Shown here piece after piece: positions 6,533 through 12,440 of a stretch of 12,786 nt of DNA; position 1 is the first letter of the stretch; every line of letters starts with the position of its first letter. The translations under genes and the position numbers were made by a program. Under the pieces are notes generated by a model. The model worked only from the letters and a program-made list of their open reading frames with translations, was not told the DNA's origin and searched no databases. Source of the stretch: Betaproteobacteria bacterium. Lineage in GTDB: Bacteria > Pseudomonadota > Gammaproteobacteria > Burkholderiales > SG8-41. The DNA lies in the NCBI GenBank assembly GCA_021414185.1, contig JAIOOZ010000023.1, forward strand, positions 1-12,786. Reading direction: 5' to 3'.

Positions 6533-7531
6533 TTACTGCGGCACGATTTTCGCCGTTTTGACGAGTTCGCCCATTTTCTTCAAATCGCTTTGCGTCGCCG
6601 CCAGCAGATCGGCGGGCGAGCCTACCGCGACTTCCGCGCCCTGCAGAGTCATTTGCTCGCGCACGTCCGGCAGGCTGAGCGCGCGCTGTACTTCCCTGTT
6701 CAGCTTGGCGACGACGGGCGCCGGTGTCCCCGCCGGTGCATAGATGGCGATCCACAGCGTCATTGCATAGCCCGGAACGCCAGCTTCGCTCATGGTTGGC
6801 ACATTGGGCAGGGTATAGGTGCGCGCCGGGTTGGTCACCGCCAGCGGCCGTACGCGCTCAGCCTTGATGTGCTGCATCATCGACAGTACGGTGTCGAAGA
6901 TCAACGCGACGCGTCCTGAAAACACATCGGGATAAGCGGCGGAAGCGCTCTTGTAGGGAACGTGATTCAGCTGGATGCCGGCCATGGTTGCCAGCATCTC
7001 GCCCGCGATATGCGTGGTGCTGCCTACGCCTGACGATCCGTATGCAAGCGCACCCGGTTTGGCGCGGGCCAGCGTAATCAGGTCCTTCACCGTTTTAACC
7101 GGCAGGTCTGGAGTCGCTGCGAGCAGCGTCGGCGTAACCACCACCATGCTGACCGGCGTGAAATCCTTGATCGGGTCGTACGGCAGGCTCTTGTAGAGAT
7201 AGGGCACGATCGCATGCGTACCATTGCTGCCTAGTACCAGTGTATAGCCGTCAGCATTGGCCTTGGCGACGATGTCGGTGCCGATAGAGCCGCCGGCGCC
7301 GCCGCGGTTATCGACGACCAGCGATTGTCCGAGGCCTTCCTGCATGCGCGCCGACAGGATGCGGCCGATGATGTCAGAGGTGCCGCCCGCGGCGAACGGT
7401 ACCACGAAGCGGATCGGCCGGGTTGGAAAATCGGCCGCGGCGGCGTGGCTGGCTGCGACTGCCAGAACGATCAGCGCGCCGCTCAAACGCGCGCCGGACT
7501 TGCCTTGCAATTGCTTGCGAAAAATATTCAT
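6533..7531 (-). CDS. Bug/TctC-family periplasmic solute-binding protein
   Basis: A 332-residue secreted protein. Residues 1-32 form a Sec signal peptide (positive N-terminus, LSGALIVLAVAA core, cleavage near AAA|ADFP). The mature start ADFPTRPIRFVVPFAAGG, then NRGGAGGSIGTDIVAKA (76-92), a YKSLPYDPIKDFTPVS segment (113-128), GSSGVGSTTH and HVPYKSASAAYPDVFSGRV are hallmark Bug motifs. The family captures carboxylates (for example citrate, terephthalate, nicotinate-type acids) for tripartite tricarboxylate transporters, whose TctA/TctB membrane parts are not in this window. Orphan Bug genes beside catabolic genes are common in Burkholderiales. It is 14 bp from the Rieske alpha gene, which suggests its ligand relates to the oxygenase substrate. 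The ATG at 7531 has AGGA 10 nt upstream, partly inside a small hairpin. Confidence 0.93.
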   Translation of the reverse strand: MNIFRKQLQGKSGARLSGALIVLAVAASHAAAADFPTRPIRFVVPFAAGGTSDIIGRILSARMQEGLGQSLVVDNRGGAGGSIGTDIVAKANADGYTLVLGSNGTHAIVPYLYKSLPYDPIKDFTPVSMVVVTPTLLAATPDLPVKTVKDLITLARAKPGALAYGSSGVGSTTHIAGEMLATMAGIQLNHVPYKSASAAYPDVFSGRVALIFDTVLSMMQHIKAERVRPLAVTNPARTYTLPNVPTMSEAGVPGYAMTLWIAIYAPAGTPAPVVAKLNREVQRALSLPDVREQMTLQGAEVAVGSPADLLAATQSDLKKMGELVKTAKIVPQ

Positions 7532-7620
7532 TTGCGGGGATTCCTGATTGAATCCTCACTCCGGTTTAAAAAAGCGGCCGTCCTTTTATGGTTACGGTTC
7601 AACCGCGTTGCCTGCTGCAA
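7532..7620 (-). other. Gap between the ABC binding-protein and Bug genes
   Basis: This 89-bp gap holds no tandem-unit element. Besides the hairpin near the Bug start it has a perfect 11-bp dyad, CGGTT-C-AACCG (7595-7605), just after the upstream gene's stop. A T6 run follows a GGCCG palindrome on the minus strand, but the stem would be mostly mismatches and GU pairs, so I do not call a terminator. No convincing -35/-10 pair was seen. Confidence 0.4.
7538..7555 (-). other. Small hairpin around the Bug gene ribosome binding site
   Basis: GGATTC and GAATCC form six perfect pairs around a 6-nt loop just before the Bug gene. On the minus strand the AGGA Shine-Dalgarno straddles the loop and 3' stem. 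It could modulate translation initiation; short enough to be chance. Confidence 0.35.
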
Positions 7621-8613
7621 TTACTTGATTTTTTTGGAACGTTCGTAAGCATCGGTTGAGAACCCGGCCTCGACCGGGTCCTGCTTGAGCGAGCCGGCGG
7701 CCTTGAAAATACCTGCCTGGCGCTTGAGCGTCGCGATGTCTGATGGTTCGAACGCGGCCATGTATATCTTGTCCCATTCCGCGGCATAAGCGCGCGAGTC
7801 GTCGGCCGGCATGTTGGCGGCTTTCTGCAGGACTTCGGCCACCGCCGCTTTGTTCTTCGAGCCGAACTCGTTGACCTTGCGCAGCGCCGCAATGAATTTC
7901 GCAACGGCGTCCGGATTTTTCGCGAGGTAGTCGCTGTGCACGATCGTCACGGCGAGGATGGGCGGCGAGTTGGTTTTGGTGAGTTTTTTCCATTCATCGG
8001 TGTAATTGCCGAGCCGGCGCAGCTTGAGCTCGTTCATTTGCGCAACGGTCGTCGAGCGCACCGCGGCAACGTCGATCTGCTTTTGCGCGAGGAACTGCGC
8101 CAGCACGCCTTCGGTGCCGGGCACTGCCGTATAGTCGCTGAGCTTCAGTCCGTGGTTGAATTCCAGCAGCGCGGTGCCTAGCGAATGGGTCGCGCTGCCG
8201 GGCGGCGACATGCCGATCTTTTTGCCTTTGATGTCGGTCATCGATTTGATGGGAGACTCGTCGAGCACGACGAACTGCACTTCGGCGATGTGCGTGTTGA
8301 GCACGATTTTGACGGGTGCGCCTTCGGCGATAATCGCCATGGCGCCCGCTGACGGCGCAGCGAACGCGAGGTCTATGGTGTTGAGCGCGACCGCGCGCAA
8401 CGGTTGATTGACGTCGGAGAATTTGACCCATTCGACTTCCAGGCCTTCTTTTTCGAGGAACTTCTGCGACTCCATCACCGCGCCCTGGCCGAGGCTCAGG
8501 CCGCTCGACCAGTAACCGACCCTGATTTTTTGCGCCAGGGCGGCGTTGGAAGTCGCGAGGCAGACCACGCAAATGAGGCCGAGCAAGAAGCGCAATAGGG
8601 ATAGCGATTTCAA
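7621..8613 (-). CDS. ABC transporter periplasmic binding protein (NitT/TauT/SsuA type), TTG start
   Basis: A 330-residue solute receptor for the ABC importer encoded upstream. There is no usable ATG: the start is TTG at 8613, with a strong AAGGAG 6 nt upstream. From it runs a clean signal peptide (KSLSLLRFLLGLICVVCLAT, cleavage after NAALA at about residue 27). The mature protein begins QKIRVGYWSSGLSLGQGAV and follows the NMT1/SsuA-like fold: a DVNQPLRAVALNTIDLAFAAPSAG segment, a KGKKIGMSPPGSATH loop, VPGTEGVLAQFLAQKQIDVAAVRS and an ILAVTIVHSDYLAKNPDAVAKF stretch (cited in pieces). These receptors bind sulfonates, nitrate, pyrimidine precursors or aromatic carboxylates. The ligand is unknown; context points to an aromatic acid. 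It lies 85 bp after the ATPase gene, the usual partner order apart from the intervening UbiD gene. Confidence 0.9.
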   Translation of the reverse strand: MKSLSLLRFLLGLICVVCLATSNAALAQKIRVGYWSSGLSLGQGAVMESQKFLEKEGLEVEWVKFSDVNQPLRAVALNTIDLAFAAPSAGAMAIIAEGAPVKIVLNTHIAEVQFVVLDESPIKSMTDIKGKKIGMSPPGSATHSLGTALLEFNHGLKLSDYTAVPGTEGVLAQFLAQKQIDVAAVRSTTVAQMNELKLRRLGNYTDEWKKLTKTNSPPILAVTIVHSDYLAKNPDAVAKFIAALRKVNEFGSKNKAAVAEVLQKAANMPADDSRAYAAEWDKIYMAAFEPSDIATLKRQAGIFKAAGSLKQDPVEAGFSTDAYERSKKIK

Positions 8614-8698
8614 GTTGAGCTCCTTGATGAGGTTAAAGGGGCGTTTGGGCAGGCGGGCAGAGTCTTTGAAATTACCATAAACACGGACAGCCCGCAGA
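8614..8698 (-). other. Gap between the ABC ATPase and binding-protein genes
   Basis: This 85-bp spacer contains the AAGGAG of the binding-protein gene. It lacks the inverted tandem-unit design of the other long gaps. I see no convincing terminator or promoter hexamers in it. Confidence 0.4.
8620..8625 (-). promoter_or_regulatory. Strong Shine-Dalgarno supporting the TTG start
   Basis: AAGGAG on the minus strand ends 6 nt before TTG (8613-8611). The next in-frame ATG would remove the whole signal peptide, so this site fixes the start of the binding protein. Confidence 0.85.
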
Positions 8699-9499
8699 TC
8701 AAATGAGAGCGCGCAGGCGCTGGATGTACTGTATCGCCTGCGGGTCTGTCGGGTCGCGCGGCCGGGCGCAGGCAATCGACACGATTTCGCGCACGCGGCC
8801 GGGGCGGGGAGCAAGTACCACGACCTCGTCGGCAAGCACCACTGCTTCTTCGACGTCGTGGGTGACGAATACTATGGTCATTTGCTTGATGGACTGGATA
8901 TGCAGCAGCTCGTCGTGCATTTGCGCGCGGGTCTGCGCATCGAGCCGCGAGAACGGCTCGTCCATCAGCAGGATGGCGGGGTCGGTGACCAGGCTGCGCG
9001 CGAGGGCGACGCGCGAGCGCATGCCGCCCGACAGTTGATGCGGAAACGCTTCCTCGAAACCAGTCAGTTTGACCAGGCGCAGCGCTTCGACCGCACGCTC
9101 ACGCCGTTCCGCGCGCGGCATGTCGCCCGCTTCGAGGCTGAATTCGATGTTGGCGCGCGCGGTGCGCCACGGCAGGAGGCGGTCTTCCTGGAACATGTAA
9201 CTGATGCTGCGCCAGTTGGCGAAATCGCGCGCGCGCACGCCGCCGAAACAGACATTGCCGCGGTCCGGAGTCAATATTCCGGAAATGATGTTGAGCAGAG
9301 TGCTCTTGCCGCAGCCTGAAGCGCCGAGGATGGCGAATATGGAATGCGCGGGCACCGCGAGATTAATGTCCTGCAATACCGTGAGCGGTCCAGCGTCGGC
9401 AGTATCAAACCATTTGCTGATCGCAGTAAGCGTAATCGCGCCGGCATCATTGCAATCGTCGGCGGATGCCGGTGCAATGGTCGCGGTGTCGTTCATCAT
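8699..9499 (-). CDS. ABC transporter ATP-binding protein (SsuB/TauB type)
   Basis: A 266-residue nucleotide-binding subunit with every catalytic motif: Walker A GASGCGKST (59-67), Q-loop glutamine Q104 (YMFQEDRLLPW), signature LSGGM (156-160), Walker B ILLMDE (176-181) with catalytic E181, and H-loop H214 (VTHDVEEA). The FQEDRLLPW form of the Q-loop is typical of nitrate/sulfonate/taurine-type importers. The gene begins in an ATGATGA overlap with the UbiD stop codon. I chose the first ATG (9499), which gives a 4-base overlap; the second (9496) would drop only one residue. It powers import through the permease at 11941-11132 with the binding protein at 8613-7621. The overlap implies translational coupling to the decarboxylase. 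Confidence 0.93.
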   Translation of the reverse strand: MMNDTATIAPASADDCNDAGAITLTAISKWFDTADAGPLTVLQDINLAVPAHSIFAILGASGCGKSTLLNIISGILTPDRGNVCFGGVRARDFANWRSISYMFQEDRLLPWRTARANIEFSLEAGDMPRAERRERAVEALRLVKLTGFEEAFPHQLSGGMRSRVALARSLVTDPAILLMDEPFSRLDAQTRAQMHDELLHIQSIKQMTIVFVTHDVEEAVVLADEVVVLAPRPGRVREIVSIACARPRDPTDPQAIQYIQRLRALI

Positions 9500-11106
9500 G
9501 TGCGCTTGGCGGGCGCCTGCGCTGCGAAAGCGGATCCGCGCAAGCACAGGCGGCCGCGCGGATCCTGCCACAGTTTTTCTTCGGCGTGCAATTTGCCGAG
9601 CGCGCGCGCCACGGTCTGGAAGTCGTATTCAGCAAGCTGCGCCGCGACATCCTGGTAGTAGAGCGGTGTTTTGTCGATCAAGGTCAGAATTTTGGCGGCT
9701 GCGGCGTCGATATGCTTGGGGCCGGCATTCACTGTGGAAGGCACCGCATCGGCTTTGCCTCCCATGTAATCGGCAATCTTTGCGCGGTCTGCGTATGCGT
9801 AGGCGATGCGCTCAAAGCGTTCCTTCGGGATGCCTTCGCCTATGGTGGCGTCGATGCCGACCTTGGCGCCGGTCGGCACCACGCCGGGCGGCATGACGGC
9901 AAGACTGGGGTCGAGCGGTTTGGCGCGCGCGCCCGGAATGATGAATACGTCGCGGTCGCCCTGCACGCGGGTGGCAATCGCCCACTCGACATCCATCGCG
10001 TTCCAGACATCGATGTCGTCATCGACGACGACGACATGTTTCAAATCCATCACCGAAAGTGCTGCGAGCAAAGCGTTCTTGCCTTCGCCGGACTGTTTCT
10101 TGATTGAAATCACCGCGTGCCAGAACGCGCAGCCGCCAAGCGTGACATTGATGTCCTTGCATTGCACGCCGGCCGTCTTGAGCGCGCGGCGGATCGCGGT
10201 GTAGCGGGTAGGGGCGGCGAGCCAGGTGTTTTCCCACGGCATATGCAGGGCGTAGTAAATGGCGTCGCGCCGCATGGTGATGGCTTTGACGCGCACCAGC
10301 GGGTTCCAGTGCAGGCCGCCCATCAGGCGCGTGAATTCGCCGAAACGTCCTTCGGGATAGACCCATCCGGTCGGCAGTATCTCTGCTTCCAGCACGATTT
10401 CAGCGTCGGCGATGCACGGCATGTCGATGGTTTCGCAGGTCGAGAGTTCGACCGGTGCGCCGCGCAATCCGCCCGCGATGCCCATCTCGTCCACGCCGAG
10501 CGGCGCGCGAAAGCCCGAACCCATAATCTCGTAAGGATGGGTGCCAATTGAGATTGAAATCGGGCATGGTTTGCCTGCTTCAAACGCGCGCTGCGCGAAC
10601 AGTCGCATATTGTTCGGCGTGACGATGTCGATGCCGGTGAGGTTTTTTTCCTGCACCATGAAGCGGTACATGCCGGAGTTGATGCCGAATTCCGGATCTT
10701 TGGCGATGACGACGCCGGCAGTGATCATGGGGCCGCCGTCGTAGATCGACGACATCGGCACCGGCAGCTTGAAGAGATCGACGTCGTCGCCCAGCTGTAT
10801 CACCTGCTTGTGCGGTGCGGATTCGACGTAGCGGGGTGCGATCGGTTTGGTAATGCCTTGTTCGAGCTTCGCTTCGATTTCATTGTAATTCGTCACACCC
10901 ATGCCGAGAGCCGCGCGTTTTTGCGTGCGTATGATGCCGGACACCACCGGCATGTCGTAGCCGATTACGTTGTGGAAAAAGAGCGCCTGGTCGGATTGAT
11001 CGACGAGGGTCGCAATATGCCGGATATCGACCGGCTGCCTGATGTCGGTCAGCTCGCGCTCCTGGCGCAGACGGTCCAGAAACGGGCGGAATTTTTCGTC
11101 TTTCAT
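9496..11106 (-). CDS. UbiD-family prenyl-FMN-dependent decarboxylase with C-terminal extension
   Basis: A 536-residue UbiD-family (de)carboxylase. In the family, prFMN made by UbiX supports reversible decarboxylation of aromatic or unsaturated acids. The catalytic E-R-E set is visible: R148 in NSGMYRF, E252 and E257 in PEGRFGEF. The 104-residue R-to-E and 5-residue E-to-E spacings agree with A. niger Fdc1 (R173/E277/E282) as I remember it. The VDEMGIAGGLRGAPVE segment and DDDIDVWNAMDVEWAIATR block are also family hallmarks. Oddities: R254 replaces the usual P of EGPFGE; no histidine occurs at 149-189, where Fdc1 and UbiD place a metal-ligand His; and residues about 466-523 look like an added winged-helix-like domain. 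ATG at 11106 follows a GGA 7 nt upstream. Its gene separates the permease and ATPase genes of one ABC importer. Substrate unknown; UbiX not in view. Confidence 0.93.
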   Translation of the reverse strand: MKDEKFRPFLDRLRQERELTDIRQPVDIRHIATLVDQSDQALFFHNVIGYDMPVVSGIIRTQKRAALGMGVTNYNEIEAKLEQGITKPIAPRYVESAPHKQVIQLGDDVDLFKLPVPMSSIYDGGPMITAGVVIAKDPEFGINSGMYRFMVQEKNLTGIDIVTPNNMRLFAQRAFEAGKPCPISISIGTHPYEIMGSGFRAPLGVDEMGIAGGLRGAPVELSTCETIDMPCIADAEIVLEAEILPTGWVYPEGRFGEFTRLMGGLHWNPLVRVKAITMRRDAIYYALHMPWENTWLAAPTRYTAIRRALKTAGVQCKDINVTLGGCAFWHAVISIKKQSGEGKNALLAALSVMDLKHVVVVDDDIDVWNAMDVEWAIATRVQGDRDVFIIPGARAKPLDPSLAVMPPGVVPTGAKVGIDATIGEGIPKERFERIAYAYADRAKIADYMGGKADAVPSTVNAGPKHIDAAAAKILTLIDKTPLYYQDVAAQLAEYDFQTVARALGKLHAEEKLWQDPRGRLCLRGSAFAAQAPAKRT

Positions 11107-11110
11107 GTTC

Positions 11111-11119
11111 GATCCGTGA
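11111..11119 (-). promoter_or_regulatory. TCACGGATC leader motif before UbiD
   Basis: On the minus strand TCACGGATC lies exactly 4 nt before the UbiD ATG. The same 9-mer is 4 nt before the RidA ATG (3646-3638), and TCACCGATC is 4 nt before the permease ATG (11954-11946). It includes only a weak GGA-type ribosome binding sequence. Confidence 0.5.
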
Positions 11120-11131
11120 AGAGTTTGATGG

Positions 11132-11941
11132 TCATTGCTGCTCCGCTTCCTTGCGCCAGCGGAACAAATGGTTCTCGAGCGGTTTCAATACGCCCATTTC
11201 GAGCGTGGCCATCATCGCGATCATGGTGATGGTCCACGCGAACACCTGGTCGGTTTGGATCAGGTCGGCGGCTTGGCGCAAGCGGTAGCCGATGCCGCTC
11301 GAAGCGCCCAGTGTTTCGGCGACGAGGCTCACGCGCCAGCCGAAGCCAAACGCCAGCCGCGCGCCGGAAAAAAAGTAGGGCAGGATGGTCGGCAGGTAAA
11401 TCTTGGTCATTACTTTCCAGCTCGGCATGCGCAGCGTATGCGCGAGCTCAATAAAATCTGCATTGACGCTGCGCGTGCCCTGCCACACGTTGGTGATGAT
11501 GAGCGGCATCGCAGTCATGAAGACGACGAAGATGATAGTGCTTTCGGAGATGCCGAACCAGATGATGGCGAAGATCGCCCAGATCGCCGACGACACGGTG
11601 TTCAGCACCGGCAGCACCGGCTCGAAGAACTCGCCGAGCCGGCGGATGGCGCCGAGCATGATGCCGAAAGGCACGCTGACGATAGTGGCCAGGACGAAGC
11701 CTATGCAAACCCGTTCAAGCGTAATGCTGAGATTGCGCCACAAGTCGCCGTTGCCGAGTATCACCTTGAACGCTTCGTATACGCGCGGCGGTCCCGGGAA
11801 CTTGAAATGGGGTTCGCCCAGCGAATAAAGCCACCAGGCGCCGATCACCAGGCCGAGGAGCGCCAGCCGCTGACCGAGCAGGTCGTAGCGGATGCGGCGC
11901 GGCGTTGCTCGCGGCGGTTTGGTGACGGTGGTTTCAGTCAT
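11132..11941 (-). CDS. ABC transporter permease (SsuC/TauC type)
   Basis: A 269-residue inner-membrane subunit. After a basic N-terminus (KPPRATPRRIR) I see about six hydrophobic segments: 25-41, 74-100, 106-130, 134-152, 186-208 and 232-250. The cytoplasmic EAA-type coupling loop is at 163-184, ELAHTLRMPSWKVMTKIYLP, with the family's conserved continuation (PYFFSGARLAFGFGWRVSLVAE) right after it. Then comes SSGIGYRLRQAAD, as in nitrate/sulfonate/taurine importers. The start ATG at 11941 (MTETTVTK) was preferred over a TTG at 11968, which would translate part of repeat element C. The ATPase and binding protein of the same importer lie downstream beyond the UbiD gene, which starts 25 bp after this stop. 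Confidence 0.92.
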   Translation of the reverse strand: MTETTVTKPPRATPRRIRYDLLGQRLALLGLVIGAWWLYSLGEPHFKFPGPPRVYEAFKVILGNGDLWRNLSITLERVCIGFVLATIVSVPFGIMLGAIRRLGEFFEPVLPVLNTVSSAIWAIFAIIWFGISESTIIFVVFMTAMPLIITNVWQGTRSVNADFIELAHTLRMPSWKVMTKIYLPTILPYFFSGARLAFGFGWRVSLVAETLGASSGIGYRLRQAADLIQTDQVFAWTITMIAMMATLEMGVLKPLENHLFRWRKEAEQQ

Positions 11942-11951
11942 GACAGATCGG

Positions 11952-12013
11952 TGATGGGGAATGGGCAATGGGTGATGGGAAAGTGGTTTGTCACGTATTA
12001 CTCATTGCTCATA
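11952..12013. repeat. Intergenic inverted element with 7-bp tandem units (element C)
   Basis: On the plus strand 11952-11979 is four exact heptamers of form NRATGGG: TGATGGG, GAATGGG, CAATGGG, TGATGGG. The opposing arm at 11993-12013, read on the minus strand, is TATGAGC, AATGAGT, AATACGT, again period 7 and partly complementary; the shared core GCAATG pairs within an 8-of-10 match. The element fills the 79-bp gap, 7 nt from the thioesterase stop and 10 nt from the permease start. Pairing is weaker than in elements A and B. Confidence 0.75.
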
Positions 12014-12020
12014 ACCAGTT

Positions 12021-12440
12021 TTAAACTTTTGGTGGTGCGGTGAAGTAGGTGCCGCGCCCGCTGGCGACCAGCGCGCCTTCCTTGTCGTAGACGTAGGCTT
12101 CCGCGGTCGAATACTGGCTGCCGCTGCGCACGACTTTGGCTTTGGCAATGAGGTCGCCGGGCATGGCGGCCTTGTGATAATCGACGCGGATGTCGATGGT
12201 CGGTACCGGGCGCCCGAGCTGGGCGGCGATCGCATAATCGGCGGCCACGTCGACGATGGCGGCGAGGATGCCGCCGTGCGTGTAGCGGCGTTCCGGATTC
12301 ACCACCCATTCCTCGCGCCATGTGGCCTTGATTTCGATGCCGTCGGCGTCGATTTTCAGGATCGTGAAATTCAGCCATTGGTTGAACGGTCCACGCGAAA
12401 TAATTTGCTGCAGTTTCTCGATGGTCATTGCTTCAGCCAT
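12021..12440 (-). CDS. PaaI-family hotdog-fold thioesterase
   Basis: A 139-residue hotdog-fold protein, normal PaaI length. The active-site region reads NPERRYTHGGILAAIVDVAADYA in pieces: N48, H55-G56-G57 and D64 match the Asn, HGG and catalytic acid pattern of PaaI-like acyl-CoA thioesterases. The following TIDIRVDYHKAAMPGD and SQYSTAEAYVYD strands are also typical. It would hydrolyse aromatic or short acyl-CoA thioesters, recovering stalled CoA or releasing an acid. ATG at 12440 has GGAG 6 nt upstream and overlaps the acyl-CoA synthetase stop by 8 bases, so the pair is translationally coupled. Repeat element C separates it from the transporter/UbiD block, so co-regulation across that gap is likely but not shown. 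Confidence 0.92.
   Translation of the reverse strand: MAEAMTIEKLQQIISRGPFNQWLNFTILKIDADGIEIKATWREEWVVNPERRYTHGGILAAIVDVAADYAIAAQLGRPVPTIDIRVDYHKAAMPGDLIAKAKVVRSGSQYSTAEAYVYDKEGALVASGRGTYFTAPPKV

Noticed and set aside
5694..6743. A 349-codon open frame on the plus strand
   Set aside because: Antisense to the Rieske alpha and Bug genes, whose cofactor and family motifs are clear on the minus strand.
7557..7590. Possible intrinsic terminator with a T6 run between the two binding-protein genes
   Set aside because: The candidate stem around GGCCG needs an A-C mismatch and two G-U pairs and has almost no loop; not convincing.
11942..11968. Permease extended to a TTG start
   Set aside because: The extension translates the heptamer repeats (PIPHHRS); the ATG at 11941 gives a normal permease.
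2172..12013. The tandem units as a CRISPR array
   Set aside because: Units are 7-9 bp, contiguous without spacers, and no cas gene is present.
11135..12043. A 302-codon open frame on the plus strand
   Set aside because: Antisense to the permease and runs through element C; rich in Asp/Glu/His/Arg, with no membrane segments or family motif.
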